Part shown: positions 45,338-62,809 of the stretch, one piece after another
Layout of the letters: the number at the start of each line of letters is the position of its first letter
Numbering within the stretch: the first letter of the stretch is position 1
Position numbers and translations under genes: made by a program
DNA from: Euphorbia lathyris
Lineage: Eukaryota; Streptophyta; Magnoliopsida; Malpighiales; Euphorbiaceae
Length of the DNA stretch: 64,000 nucleotides
Assembly: GCF_963576675.1 (NCBI RefSeq)
Contig: NC_088917.1
Location: 29,294,501-29,358,500, forward strand
Direction: 5' to 3'
Notes under the pieces: generated by a model
What the model was told of the DNA's origin: nothing
Databases searched by the model: none
Seen by the model: only the letters and a program-made list of their open reading frames with translations

Positions 45338-46669
45338 TATAGTTATATATATTCAGAATGATATATATTTTATGTATTAATGAATGAACAGGCTTCAGAT
45401 GAAAAGTTAAACATGGATGTTGAACAAATTAATAAGAAAATAAGAGAAAGGGTGAGGGGGGAGTTGGAGTATCTAGATGGTGCTTCCATTGTGTCATCTA
45501 CTGTATTAAATAAGGCCATTCTTACATCGTAAGTGTTCTTTTTGTTGGTTTGCAGAAATGATCCAAGTAAGTAAAGTAATAATAAAGGGTAATTTGGTAT
45601 TGCAGGATTGACAATGAAACTCATGTCTTTACAGAAGGAGATGCAAGGGTTCTTCATGGCCATGGAATTTTTCATTGATCAAGTTGGATTTATTATAAAC
45701 TAGATATGAATGAATAAAGCTTCCAAACTTTATATGGATGAATAAAGGACAATTATATGAATGTTTTACTTTTGCAATTGCAATTACATTAAATTTACAA
45801 CATAACTTATTATCATTTCTTCATGATTTTCAAACTTATTCCTTGATTGAAGCTGTTTGATAAGAGTTGGAGAAAGTTATAAAATTAGCCTTGAAGTTGA
45901 AGTTTGTTGTTTTTCTATTATTGTTTCTTTGTTACGGGAATCATTGAAGAATAAAGAGGATTACCATTTAATGCAATTGATGTAGCTGTAGCTGTAGCTG
46001 TACTTGATGATCAATTAATCAATTTATAGAGGCATAAGCATGTCTAAGGTAATGTTGTCTGTTTTATGTCCCATTTAGTCAGTTGATGTGCAACTATGGT
46101 TACCAGTTAGAGACAGTGCTTAATATCATCAAAGAGGAAAAACCTCAGCTTTCCCATTTGAAGCATTAGCCACCAGTTGGTTGCTTTGTCTCCGAATGCA
46201 AACAATTGCACAATCTCAGCACACAAGGATTGTTTCAATTTGCCTAACAACTGCACCAGAATTTTAATATTGAGTTTCATATGATCAAGTGGTTGAGAGG
46301 TTAATGCATTGAAAGATAATATAGTTTAATGAAATAGTAAAATTTATTGAGTGAGTCTCTTATATCAGAATTAATGCATTAATGATGCTCTTATATTGAA
46401 ATTTAGCAAATAAGCCCATTGTTATTCTAACTAATGTCAATCTCATTCCACAAAAGCAAAAACAAAATTTGGGTATAAAAATGCACAACTATTAATCTAC
46501 TAAGGGTGTAATCATGCAATCAGGGAAAGGGGCGTAACAAGATGAAGAATCAAGAAAATAATGAAAGCATTATACCATTAACACCTATATATATATATAT
46601 AATGTACTAAATGCTAATACATCATTAGACTTTTGTTAAAATACTCAAGTACCCTTTACCATATTTCTA

Positions 46670-46945
46670 GTTACAATATCGACTCTATTACCCCTCAAGC
46701 TGGATTGCAAATATTGAGCATTCCTAGCTTGGAAACCAGAAATGCATAAGTGGATGATGGCAAAGGGTTTGTAAAGATGTTTGTGATTTGATGAACAGTG
46801 GAAATGGCTAAGGGATGCACCAAACCAGCCTTATACTTTTCTCTTTGACAAAATAACAATCAAGCTCTATGTGTTTTGTTCTCTTATGAAATGTAGAATT
46901 ATGAGTAAGATAGATTACAAACTGATTGTCACATGAAAAGGAAAC
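46670..46945 (-). pseudogene. Decayed Ty1/copia RNase H fragment
   Basis: On the minus strand the sequence reads 'CDNQFVIYLTHNSTFH' and 'RTKHIELDCYFVKEK', clearly the C-terminal copia RNase H pattern, followed by stops. It is unrelated in orientation to the copia element to the right. Confidence 0.65.
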
Positions 46946-47007
46946 TCACGTCTTGTATTTGATCTTCCTTGCTTGGAGAATGTATGTCAACCACACTGTA
47001 TTCTTCC

Positions 47008-47084
47008 TGTCAGAGATTAAAATAAGATCTATAATTGAACCTTAACTATCAGCTTGAACTTTTAATTCAAACAGTTCCATGACA
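47008..47084 (+). repeat. Solo LTR of the same TRIM family
   Basis: The 77 bp start TGTCAGAGATTAA and end TTCCATGACA, the same length and ends as the TRIM repeats in ACL5 intron 3 but diverged at many positions. The flanks CTTCC and CTTTC match at four of five. Confidence 0.75.
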
Positions 47085-47544
47085 CTTTCATGTCGCTCTA
47101 TGGTAAATTACTTGTTCCTGTTGGTTTCTTTTTTTGTTCATGTTTTCTGTACTTAGCAATTCTGCAATAATTATGATTTGATGAGATTAGAAAATTCTTT
47201 CCAAAGTTTAGAGTTGAGTTCATGTTTCACACACTGCATATCTTTATCCATGGAGATAGCATTCTTTGTATTTCAGAACATTAAGCTGGATAATCTTTAC
47301 TAATATAACTGATGCTGAAACTGCTACTAAATTTTGTGGTATTTTACTCAAATTAGATGAGTACATAATTCTAAATAAAAGCCTTCCAGTATTAACATCA
47401 AAGACAATGACATGAGAGATAAGCAGATCAATGAATTCATCCATAAAGCTTCCAATATGAAAATTGAGATTTAATGAAGTACCAGAAGAAAATTGACTCA
47501 TAAAGCTTCCATATTCCATAAAGCAACATCCTATATGTAATAAT

Positions 47545-48137
47545 TTCTTGTGTAAGCCAACTCAGTTGCACATGGATTTAGCTCATCATGTTCTGAAGTA
47601 CCTTAAAGGAACTGCTCACTTGGGATTGTTTTATCCAGCAAAGAATAATCTCAAGTTAACAAGTTATTGTGATGCGGATTGGGGGAGATGTAAACAGACA
47701 AGGAAATCAGTTACAGGTTATTGTGTTTTCTTAGGTGATTCTCTCATCTCTTGGAAATCCAAGAAACAAAACACTGTGAGCCGCTCATCTGCAGAGGCAG
47801 AATACAGAGCCATGGCAACAACTGTGTGCGAATTAAAGTGGTTAAGTTTCTTGTTACAGGAATTCAATGTTCAAGTTCCTTTGCCTATACCACTGAATTG
47901 TGATAATCAAGCAGCAATATACATAGCCGCTAACCCTATCTTTCATGAACAGACCAAGCACATTGACATAGACTGTCATGTGGTTCGTGACAAATATATG
48001 GAAGGTTTCATTGAAACACCTTATGTCAATACTGCAGATCAACTTGCAGACTTCCTGACCAAAGGTTTAACAGGTCCTCAACTCAAATCTATCATGACTA
48101 AGATTGGTTTCTTATCGATGAGTACTTCAGCTTGAAA
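47545..48137 (+). repeat. 593-bp duplicate of the copia RNase H end
   Basis: It is identical to 51868-52460 except for two bases that I see (in the 'taaccct' and 'aaatatatg' stretches near 47938 and 48001). It encodes the last 196 codons of the copia polyprotein and stops exactly where the polypurine run starts in the other copy. There it is joined directly to gag sequence, with no LTR or primer site between. Confidence 0.95.
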
Positions 48138-48165
48138 TAGCAATTACATACCGTGGAGTCATTCT

Positions 48166-51100
48166 ATGATTCACGCACTCAGAGCAAAGAGGAAGTTGAT
48201 GTTCATCATGGAGGATGATCTGAAACCATCGATATCAGCACCGGATTATGAGAAATGGTGCGCACTTGATAGTTTGGTGTTTTCATGGCTGCTAAATTCA
48301 ATGGAGAAAGATGTAGCACTTTGCTTCATATATGCAACTTCTGCTCGCGCACTTTGGAAGGAAGCAGAACAACGATTTGCTGAGAAAAATGGCCTCCAAT
48401 TGTTTCATCTGAAACAAGAACTCTGCAGAATTACTCAGGGAAGTCTTTCTATATCCTCTTATTTTCTAAGGCTTAAACGAATTTGGGATGAAATAACAGC
48501 TTTACAGCCTTCTACTGCTTGTGCTTGTGGTGAATCTAAACAAATTATCCAGGAGTTAGATGGGACTGATAGAGTTATGAAGTTTCTTTCTGGATTAAAT
48601 CCGGATTATGATAATGTAGTGAATCAGATCTTGCTCATTGATCCTATTCCTGAATTAAATAATGCATATGCTATGGTTCAGCGAATCGAAAAACAGAAAG
48701 GTTTCAATGCTGAAAACCTAATTGATTTTGCTAATGCGATCCCTAGGGTTTCTACACCTAGAAATGAATCCACACAGAAAAAAACTCATAAAGGAAAGGA
48801 TAGAGATAACAAGGCTGAGAAGTTCTGCACTCACTGCAAAAGAAATAGACATACTAAGGATGAATGTTTCTTAATCCATGGATTTCCTGACTGGTTCAAA
48901 GGAAATAAAAACCCCTCTAATAGCAAGAATTCCAACTCTACTGCTTTGTATAGCAGGGACAGTCCACTTGAAGTTGATAATAGTGATGATGAAGTTGAAT
49001 ACCGTACTCATTCCTCAACTGCAAAATCAATGGAGAAAGATGTTCTTCGCCTAGTGAGTCAAGAAGTGCAGCGATTACTCAAAGGCAAAGATTTAGCATC
49101 TAGCAGCAACAGTAACAAATCTGATTTCACAGCCTTTGCTGCATGTGGTAAACAACTATCTTCCTATTTTTCACATGCCAATTCAGATTGGATCATTGAT
49201 TCAGGTGCCTCAACGCACATGTGCAAAGATCTCAATCTGTTTAGTGAAATTACTTGTTCAAATGCCTCTAGGCAAGTTTTCATGCCAGATGGCTCAACAC
49301 AGCAAGTAACAAAGACTGGAGTTGTTACACTCAGTTCTAAGCTACAGTTGAAAGAAGTCCTGTATATACCTGATTTTGAATTCAACTTACTCTCTGCTGG
49401 AAGATTGTTACAAGATAATCCTAATTTCACACTTCAATTTTACAACAATTGTTGTTTATTGCAGGACCAGGCCTCTAAGTTGCCTATTGCTGCTGGAGTT
49501 TTTCAAGATGGATTGTATTTGCTTATGCATTCATCTTTTGACAATGTCATTTTACAGCAATTTGTGAATAAAGGCAAGGATGCAGCTTGCTTGGTTAATT
49601 CTACAACACCAGCCGATTCTATTTCCCTTTGGCATTCTAGAATGGGGCACACTTCAAATCAGGTTTTGTCTAAGCTTTTACCTCAGCTGCCTGATTCGTC
49701 TATTAGTTTAGTTTGTGAGGTTTGTCACAAGTCTAAACAATCTAGAACATCTTTCCCTGTAAGTTCTATTAAAACACAAGCTATTTTTGATTTGATTCAT
49801 GTAGATGTATGGGGACCTTATAGGCAATCTACCTGTAATGGTTCTAGATACATGTTAACTGTTGTTGATGATTTTTCAAGATGTACTTGGATTTTCTTGT
49901 TTGCATCAAAGTCAGATGTGTTTCAATTGCTTGATGATTTCTTTAGAATGGTTCATACTCAATTTTCTACAAGAGTCAAGCGAATTAGAACTGACAATGG
50001 ATCTGAATTCACCTCACTTCAAAACCAACAAGTTTTCAAATCACATGGCTTAGTGCATGAAAAGAGTTGTGCTCACACACCCCAACAAAATGGGGTTGTA
50101 GAACGTAAGCACAGGCATTTGATGGAAATTGCCAGAGCTTTACTCAAACAGTCCAGTTTGCCCATTCATTTTTGGGGATATGCCATGCTACATGCTGCTG
50201 CTATCATTAATGTTCTACCAACCAAGGTTTTACAGTGGCGGAGTCCATATGTCCTTCTATATTCTACCCAACCAAATCTGTCAGTGTTCAAGACATTTGG
50301 TTGCTTATGCTATATTACTAACACAAGACCTCATAAGCTCAAGTTTGAAGATAGAGCTTTCAAATCTGTGTATCTCGGAAGTGCACCTGGCCAAAAAGGG
50401 TTTAGAGTTTATAACATTGACCTCAAGAGACACATGGCCTCTAGAGACATTGTGTTTTATGAAACACATTTTCCCTATCATAAATCACCTAATTTTACTT
50501 CACTTCCTACCTATTCATCACCACAAATCATTGTGCCAATTCCTACTGAAAATGTATCCCTCAGCCATGATAACAATCTAATTGACACAGTTACTGCTAT
50601 TTCCAACATATCCCCTTCTACCCCGATCAACACTTCTATTTATCAAAGACCAGAACCAAACAATTCTTCTTTTGAACCTGAAATTCTTCAAACACCTCCA
50701 AATTCTCCTTCTTCTTCTACTGATGCTATTTCTATTTCCCCAGTTTCTTCACCAAAAAATTCTCCTTTACCAATCAGACATTCTACTAGACACAGCAAAC
50801 CTCCAAATTGGCTGCAAGATTTTGTGGTTAACAATGTTAGCTCCAAAACAGCTTCTTCTATTACACCTAATGTTCAAATTTCACCCTCTCATTGTGCCTT
50901 TCTTGCTCAGATTGTTAAGATTCCTGAACCCACTTATTATGCTGCGGCTTGTGAGGATCCAAATTGGACTCAAGCCATGGATAAAGAGCTAGATGCTCTT
51001 GAAGAAAACAATACTTGGTTTCTTACCACTCTGCCTCCTGGTAGGACCACTGTTAGTGCCAGATGGGTTTTTCGAGTCAAATACAACCCTGATGGATCAG

Positions 51101-52458
51101 TTGAGAGATATAAAGCTCGCTTAGTAGCCAGAGGCTATAAGCAACAGTTTGGCATAGATTACACAGAAAGCTTCTCTCCAGTTACCAAGACTACAACTGT
51201 GAGAACTTTTCTTGCTCTTGCTGCCGCTTTCCAGTGGCCTATTCACCAAGTGGATATCAACAATGCCTATCTACATGGTTATGTAGATGAAGAGATTTAT
51301 CTTGATCCACCTCCGGGGTATAAAAAGGCACAACCAGGCCAAGTGTGCAGGTTAACTAAGTCCTTATATGGCTTAAAACAAGCCGGGAGACAGTGGTACA
51401 AAGAATTCAGAGGAAAATTATTGTCCTTAGGCTTTGTTAAATCTTATCATGATTATTGTCTCTTCACTAAGAGAACTGATTTAGGATTTGTAGCAATTGT
51501 GATTTATGTTGATGATGCATTAATCACAGGATCGTCAGAACATCTTATAGTAGAAGTCAAGAAGGCCCTTGATGAAGCTTTTACTATTAAAGATATGGGG
51601 CATGCCAAATACTTCCTAGGGGTTGAAATTGCTAGATCAGAGGCTGGTCTACTCCTCTCACAACACAAATACATCTCTGAAATGCTCACTGATGCTGGTT
51701 TACTTCAAGCTAGTGAGGTTAATAGTCCTATACCAAGTGGAGTATTGTTTGATGAACCTTCTCCACCATTGGAAAACCCTGAAAATTACAGGAAGATAAT
51801 TGGGAGATTGTTATATCTTGGTTTTACACGCCCGGATATTTCTTTTGTGACACAACAGCTAAGTCAATTCTTGTGTAAGCCAACTCAGTTGCACATGGAT
51901 TTAGCTCATCATGTTCTGAAGTACCTTAAAGGAACTGCTCACTTGGGATTGTTTTATCCAGCAAAGAATAATCTCAAGTTAACAAGTTATTGTGATGCGG
52001 ATTGGGGGAGATGTAAACAGACAAGGAAATCAGTTACAGGTTATTGTGTTTTCTTAGGTGATTCTCTCATCTCTTGGAAATCCAAGAAACAAAACACTGT
52101 GAGCCGCTCATCTGCAGAGGCAGAATACAGAGCCATGGCAACAACTGTGTGCGAATTAAAGTGGTTAAGTTTCTTGTTACAGGAATTCAATGTTCAAGTT
52201 CCTTTGCCTATACCACTGAATTGTGATAATCAAGCAGCAATATACATAGCCGCTAACCCTGTCTTTCATGAACAGACCAAGCACATTGACATAGACTGTC
52301 ATGTGGTTCGTGACAAATATATGAAAGGTTTCATTGAAACACCTTATGTCAATACTGCAGATCAACTTGCAGACTTCCTGACCAAAGGTTTAACAGGTCC
52401 TCAACTCAAATCTATCATGACTAAGATTGGTTTCTTATCGATGAGTACTTCAGCTTGA
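48166..52458 (+). CDS. Ty1/copia gag-pol polyprotein, open throughout
   Basis: This is a 1430-codon frame without stops. Gag (UBN2 type) occupies about residues 1-200; one zinc knuckle (CTHCKRNRHTKDEC) starts at residue 221. Protease has DSGASTHMC at 345. Integrase has GAG-pre-integrase 'LWHSRMGHTS' and D547, D610 and E646, with the D-35-E spacing intact. RT has YVDDALITG at about 1115; RNase H lies at the C-terminus with 'QLADFLTKGL'. The start is uncertain: the frame extends a few codons upstream ('NYIPWSHS' before ATG 48166), so the original gag N-terminus, 5' untranslated region and 5' LTR have been lost. All catalytic residues that I can check are present. Confidence 0.93.
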   Translation: MIHALRAKRKLMFIMEDDLKPSISAPDYEKWCALDSLVFSWLLNSMEKDVALCFIYATSARALWKEAEQRFAEKNGLQLFHLKQELCRITQGSLSISSYFLRLKRIWDEITALQPSTACACGESKQIIQELDGTDRVMKFLSGLNPDYDNVVNQILLIDPIPELNNAYAMVQRIEKQKGFNAENLIDFANAIPRVSTPRNESTQKKTHKGKDRDNKAEKFCTHCKRNRHTKDECFLIHGFPDWFKGNKNPSNSKNSNSTALYSRDSPLEVDNSDDEVEYRTHSSTAKSMEKDVLRLVSQEVQRLLKGKDLASSSNSNKSDFTAFAACGKQLSSYFSHANSDWIIDSGASTHMCKDLNLFSEITCSNASRQVFMPDGSTQQVTKTGVVTLSSKLQLKEVLYIPDFEFNLLSAGRLLQDNPNFTLQFYNNCCLLQDQASKLPIAAGVFQDGLYLLMHSSFDNVILQQFVNKGKDAACLVNSTTPADSISLWHSRMGHTSNQVLSKLLPQLPDSSISLVCEVCHKSKQSRTSFPVSSIKTQAIFDLIHVDVWGPYRQSTCNGSRYMLTVVDDFSRCTWIFLFASKSDVFQLLDDFFRMVHTQFSTRVKRIRTDNGSEFTSLQNQQVFKSHGLVHEKSCAHTPQQNGVVERKHRHLMEIARALLKQSSLPIHFWGYAMLHAAAIINVLPTKVLQWRSPYVLLYSTQPNLSVFKTFGCLCYITNTRPHKLKFEDRAFKSVYLGSAPGQKGFRVYNIDLKRHMASRDIVFYETHFPYHKSPNFTSLPTYSSPQIIVPIPTENVSLSHDNNLIDTVTAISNISPSTPINTSIYQRPEPNNSSFEPEILQTPPNSPSSSTDAISISPVSSPKNSPLPIRHSTRHSKPPNWLQDFVVNNVSSKTASSITPNVQISPSHCAFLAQIVKIPEPTYYAAACEDPNWTQAMDKELDALEENNTWFLTTLPPGRTTVSARWVFRVKYNPDGSVERYKARLVARGYKQQFGIDYTESFSPVTKTTTVRTFLALAAAFQWPIHQVDINNAYLHGYVDEEIYLDPPPGYKKAQPGQVCRLTKSLYGLKQAGRQWYKEFRGKLLSLGFVKSYHDYCLFTKRTDLGFVAIVIYVDDALITGSSEHLIVEVKKALDEAFTIKDMGHAKYFLGVEIARSEAGLLLSQHKYISEMLTDAGLLQASEVNSPIPSGVLFDEPSPPLENPENYRKIIGRLLYLGFTRPDISFVTQQLSQFLCKPTQLHMDLAHHVLKYLKGTAHLGLFYPAKNNLKLTSYCDADWGRCKQTRKSVTGYCVFLGDSLISWKSKKQNTVSRSSAEAEYRAMATTVCELKWLSFLLQEFNVQVPLPIPLNCDNQAAIYIAANPVFHEQTKHIDIDCHVVRDKYMKGFIETPYVNTADQLADFLTKGLTGPQLKSIMTKIGFLSMSTSA

Positions 52459-52466
52459 AAGGGGGG

Positions 52467-52633
52467 TCTTGGAATGAAGATTTACCAAGCTGAAGTTTTC
52501 CCACCTATTGTTACTTAACACGTGTAACACTTTTAGTTTTTCTGATTGTATAAATACCCATCTTTCTTCCATTAATAAAGTAATTCAGTTTTATGATATT
52601 TTACTCTCTTAAATCTCCTTTATCTCTTTAACA
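52467..52633 (+). repeat. 3' LTR of the copia element, about 167 bp
   Basis: It follows the polypurine run AAAGGGGGG; begins TCTTGGAATG (probably altered from TG) and ends TCTTTAACA. It contains TATAAATA at 52549-52556 and AATAAAG at about 52574. No 5' LTR exists in the expected place, so the target duplication cannot be checked. Confidence 0.7.
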
Positions 52634-52972
52634 ATTGTGAGCAGCTATACAATTCCAAAGGAGGTAAACAAAATACACACAACATGTTAATCTATGAAAA
52701 TCAGAACATTGTGTGGATTCAAGATATTACAAAAGAAGAGTAGATTAATGCTATGAGGCAAATCAAAAGCGATATGGAAAGAGCATTTTAATGAAGACGG
52801 ACGGTGGAAAATGGTTGTTCCTAGTTTTCTGGCAAGGGTGGAAGAGATGAAGTAATCAGATTGTTCAGGGAAAGCAAGCTATTCAAAGGTCTGGTATGAG
52901 TTGGAAGGAAAAATTGGTTAGTGCAGGGGCTGGTTTCCATAAAGAAGGGGATGGGGCTTGGTGAGCATCCTG
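52634..52972. other. Spacer of the inverted duplication, right part
   Basis: Short non-coding sequence between the copia LTR and the right arm; nothing recognisable. Confidence 0.5.
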
Positions 52973-53556
52973 GTGCAGTTGTTAGGCAAATTGAAACAAT
53001 CCTTGTGTGCTGAGATTGTGCAATTGTTTGCTTTCAGAGACAACCAACTGGTGGCTAATGCTTCAAATGGCAAAGGTGAGGTTTTTCCTCTTTGATGATA
53101 TTAAGCACTGTCACTAACTAGTAAACATAGTTGCACATCAACTGCCTAAATGGGACATAAAACAGACAACATGACCTGAATTAATATAATATCTTACACA
53201 TGCTTATGCCTCTATAAACTAATTAATTGATCACCAAGTTAAGCTACAGCTACATCAATTGAACAAAATGGTAATCCTCTTTATTCTTCAATGATTCCCA
53301 TAACAAAGAAACAATAATAGAAAAACAACAGACTTCAACTTCAAGGCTAATTTTATAACTTTCTCCAACTCCTATCAAACAGCTTCAATCAAGGAATAAG
53401 TTTGAAAATCATGAAGAAATGATAACAAGTTATGTTGTAAATGTAATGTAATTGCAATTGCAAAAGTAAAACAATCATATAACTGTCCTTTATTCATCCA
53501 TATAAAGTTTGGAAGCTTTATTCTTTCATATCTAGTTTATTATAAATCCAAATTGA

Positions 53557-56508
<2,952 letters not shown>

Positions 56509-56568
56509 TTTATTTTTGTTTTTGTTGAGACAGTGAGGGAGGAAGGGAGGGAGGCTCTGTATCTCTCC

Positions 56569-56576
56569 TTTATATA
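56569..56576 (-). promoter_or_regulatory. TATA box of ACL5 copy 2
   Basis: The minus strand reads TATATAAAGG, 60-70 bases before the ATG, with the same pyrimidine-rich leader as copy 1. Confidence 0.7.
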
Positions 56577-57250
56577 GGAGCAGTATTAAGGAGAAGTGAA
56601 ATCTCATAGGATTTGCATTCTCAGAAAAAATAGCCTTATTTAGTCATAGTTTTGTTTTATGCTGGATTTACAAAATCACAAGTTTTAATGGCATGCATGC
56701 ATGATGATGTGGTTGTCTGGATGTTGCAATAGGCTACAAAGGTGATGAAGTGGTTTGTGACATTTGAAGAATAAGTTTTTGAATTTGTTGCTTTCAGACC
56801 TTTTACTTGCCAAACTTCTCAACAAACCCCCAACAAAATCTCATGTTCTACTTCTAAATTTTAATAAATTCACATCATTTCAGACTTAAGAAATCAATGG
56901 ACATGACACTTTGGAAATGAGTGAGTATGACATAACAGTCATAAGAATGCAATAAAAAAAAGTTTGATAAAAATCAACACCTAAAACAAATAATTAATAA
57001 ATTTTAGAAAACATAATTTTAGTAAATCATCTATAAACTTAACAAACATTCTAAATTATTCAAATAATCACAAAATTAATACATACTAAATCTTCATTTT
57101 GATATATAGCATGTAACAGGCAACGAGTCCTATCATAACAGTTTCATATTTGTCATGGATAATTATTTTGGATCTCATACTTGTTTCAAACCTTTTTTTT
57201 AATATAAGCCATAAGGGTCTAATAGTCGTGGATACCCACTTATTCCCATC

Positions 57251-57602
57251 TCTATATATACATGGTGTTAAAAAGTGTATTTTTTTTTGTACAGTATCTA
57301 TTATGTTACATGTAAAAGTAAATTCTTTTCAATATAGCTATCACATCATTATAGTTATTTATTTTGTCCAAATTAATACAACTATTAACAACTCGTGAGC
57401 AACTATCGAACAAAATATTAAGCTCGAACTCGGACTCATCGATTTTCTGCAGTTAAAGTCGGCTCAATTACAGTCCTAACCGCACATTTTTCGACATACA
57501 CGCTTTAAAATGTCAAATTTTAATTTAATATTTTTAATGCAGCTTTTGTAAATGAAAAAAATTCTACTACACTTTAATTGACCTTCCAAATAAACGAATG
57601 CC
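57251..57602. other. AT-rich intergenic DNA
   Basis: Nothing recognisable. Confidence 0.5.
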
Positions 57603-58530
57603 TTTCAAAACATACCATTTCGTCTCTAACCTATCCAAAATTTGTGTATTTGGCCCCTAACCTATTATTTGGTCACATTTAGACCTTCACCTGTTCCAAT
57701 TAATAAAATCACACACAAAATGGATACAAAGTTAGCTGAGATTGATTCTGTTACCATATAGACAATCTATTGTGGCATTAGTAAAAAAATCTAAAACTTT
57801 GTTTAGTCCAAAACGATATTTTACATCCCAATAGTATTTTCTTCAATTCTGCAACCACTCCTTTCTTGGCTTATATGATTCCTTCTTTCGACAAGGACTG
57901 TGCAAGTGAGTGTGTACAAAGAGATTCTTCCTGATCACAAAATTAGTGGCAGTAAAGGTTCAAATCAACAAGATAATACTCTATTATTGAATAGAGGCAA
58001 GAAGAACAAAAAAATCTTCACCGCCATGGAAAGTGAGATATGATATTGCAATTAAAAACAAATGCTGTCCAGTTATCCATAGAGAAGAGGAGTGTTTGGG
58101 GAGGAGAAACAAGGTGCAGAAAGATAAAGTACTGGCCGGAACCAGATTAAGCACCAGAGATAGCAGGAGACTTGAAAAGTGGGGTTTAGAGTTGATAATG
58201 GAGAAAAGAGAGAGCAAAAACTTAAGATGGGGAAGCAAATGGAGTAGAACAAGCTTCAAATGGAAAAGAAGGAATTGCAAAAGCCAGGAAAAGTTGCAGA
58301 ATGGAAAAAGACTTGGGATGTAAAATATCATTTTAGACTCAACAAGGTTTTAAAATTTTTACTAATACCACAATATATTGTTTATTTTGGTAACAAAATC
58401 AACCTCAATTAACTTTCCGTTTATTATTTTACTAATTAGGATAGGTGAGGGGCCAAGCATGATCAAATAATATGTCAGGGGCAAACACATAAATTTTGAA
58501 TAGTTAAGGAGCCAAATGGTGCATTTTGCC
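57603..58530. mobile_element. Foldback element, about 0.93 kb
   Basis: The ends are inverted and diverged: the left has 'ctaacctatccaaaattt' and 'cctattatttggtcacattta'; the right has the complements 'aaattttgaatagttaagg' and 'tgatcaaataatatgtcagg'. The centre (about 57850-58330) is unique and carries short ORFs on both strands without recognisable domains. Edges are approximate and no target duplication was identified. Confidence 0.6.
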
Positions 58531-58835
58531 TAAAAGTATTAGCTTAACATTTGAAGAGGCAAGAGAGTAGATTAAATAAAGTTATAGTAAGTCGGTAAAG
58601 TACATTTTGTAACATCTACAATAAGAAAAAATCGAATTCAATAACTAAAACAGAAACAACCAAGTCTATATAAACGTTGGCAAAAATGAATAGCTCAGGT
58701 AAAACAAAACTGACTGATGTGTATAGTTCAAGTTAGGGCACCAAAAACTCAGGCCAAAAGCTTGGGGTACCCAACAACAATATCAGAAAACCGCGCTACA
58801 TCAACAGCAGCCACATCCAGGTGTTAACCAGAGAC
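58531..58835. other. 3' flank of RPS3
   Basis: AT-rich sequence between the foldback and the RPS3 stop codon; probably includes the RPS3 3' untranslated region and polyadenylation site, which I cannot place. Confidence 0.5.
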
Positions 58836-61946
<3,111 letters not shown>

Positions 61947-62025
61947 CTTGTAGTGATGAGTTATGGATAGGGTGCCGGCAGCTGAGGCGAATGATTTACA
62001 GTGCTTGGTGGCTGGCGCTCTCTGC

Positions 62026-62122
62026 AAACCCTAGCATCTATGCGAGTGAGATCACACTATAAGCATGATCTTTATATGTTGTGCGGGTTTAGATCGCACG
62101 GTTACTGTTGATTCTAGGGTTT
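62026..62122 (-). promoter_or_regulatory. RPS3 promoter: telo-box motifs and TATA
   Basis: AAACCCTAG at 62026-62034 and its complement CTAGGGTTT at 62114-62122 are telo-box motifs, common in plant ribosomal protein promoters. A minus-strand TATATAAAG-like sequence lies at 62070-62077, about 125 bases before the start codon. Confidence 0.6.
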
Positions 62123-62212
62123 GGTCAAGGGATGGGATCGTTTCAACTCAAGGGTGTTTGCCAACTCTTCATCCTGGACGCTGCGTTTTGCTCCTCTTAA
62201 GTTCGCTTAAGC

Positions 62213-62340
62213 CTCAATTTGACCCTCGATCTATCCAAAATTTTGACAATTGGCCCATTACGTATTATTTGATCATATTTAGCCCATGATCTATTTCAAT
62301 TTGTGAAATTTCATCAAATTTAAAGTGAATTACTAAACCA
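62213..62340. repeat. Half-copy related to the foldback at 57603-58530
   Basis: It contains 'gatctatccaaaattttg', 'ttggcccattacgtattattt' and 'gatcatatttagcccatg', which align with the end sequences of the 57.6-kb foldback. No opposite arm is visible. Confidence 0.55.
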
Positions 62341-62589
62341 AGCCACCATTTCCTACCTCTAGCCCCGTGAATAGACCCAAAGACCCTTTGGCCAAATTTT
62401 CAAAAATCTCAAAACCTCTCAACCACCCTAAACTCTATTCGATCAAATCTGGACTAATTTCTCAACCAGACCATGGATCATGACAGGGGCGATAAAGGGA
62501 AAGCAAAAATGGTACGATTTACGGTTTTATTTTGTTGATTTATGCTTCGTTTTTTAATCTGTGAGAAAGTGGGAGAAATTTCTGGAACC

Positions 62590-62785
62590 GCACTCGGGCG
62601 TATGAACATCACGCCCGAATCATAGGTCGGGCGTATGAACATCACGCCGCACCTATGGTGCTGGCGTGATAGCCTCATGCCCGCACCATAGGTGCAGCGT
62701 GATGTTCATACTCCCGACCTATGGTTCGGGCGTGCGGCTATCACGCCCGCACCATAGGTGCGGTGTGATGTTCATATGCCCGAGG
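62590..62785. repeat. Cluster of inverted and direct repeats (GGGCGTGATGTTCAT type)
   Basis: About seven alternating segments combine 'cgggcgtatgaacatcacg' with 'gcaccataggtgc' and their complements. 'GCACCATAGGTGC' is itself an imperfect palindrome. The cluster is GC-rich in an AT-rich intron. Confidence 0.75.
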
Positions 62786-62809
62786 CAATTTGGGGCTTTT
62801 TTATTTTTT

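Larger units (their letters stand above)
46257..47544. other. Spacer of the inverted duplication, left part
   Basis: No host gene. It contains a decayed copia RNase H fragment on the minus strand (46670-46945) and a 77-bp solo TRIM LTR (47008-47084). An ORF-like stretch at 47244-47519 on the minus strand resembles nothing I know. Confidence 0.6.

Noticed and set aside
47244..47519. Minus-strand ORF of 91 codons
   Set aside because: No similarity that I can name, no start or splice context, and it lies in transposon debris.
57984..58331. Overlapping ORFs of 96-115 codons on both strands
   Set aside because: They lie in the unique centre of a foldback element; composition is not protein-like and no domain is seen. 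Kept only as possible captured sequence.
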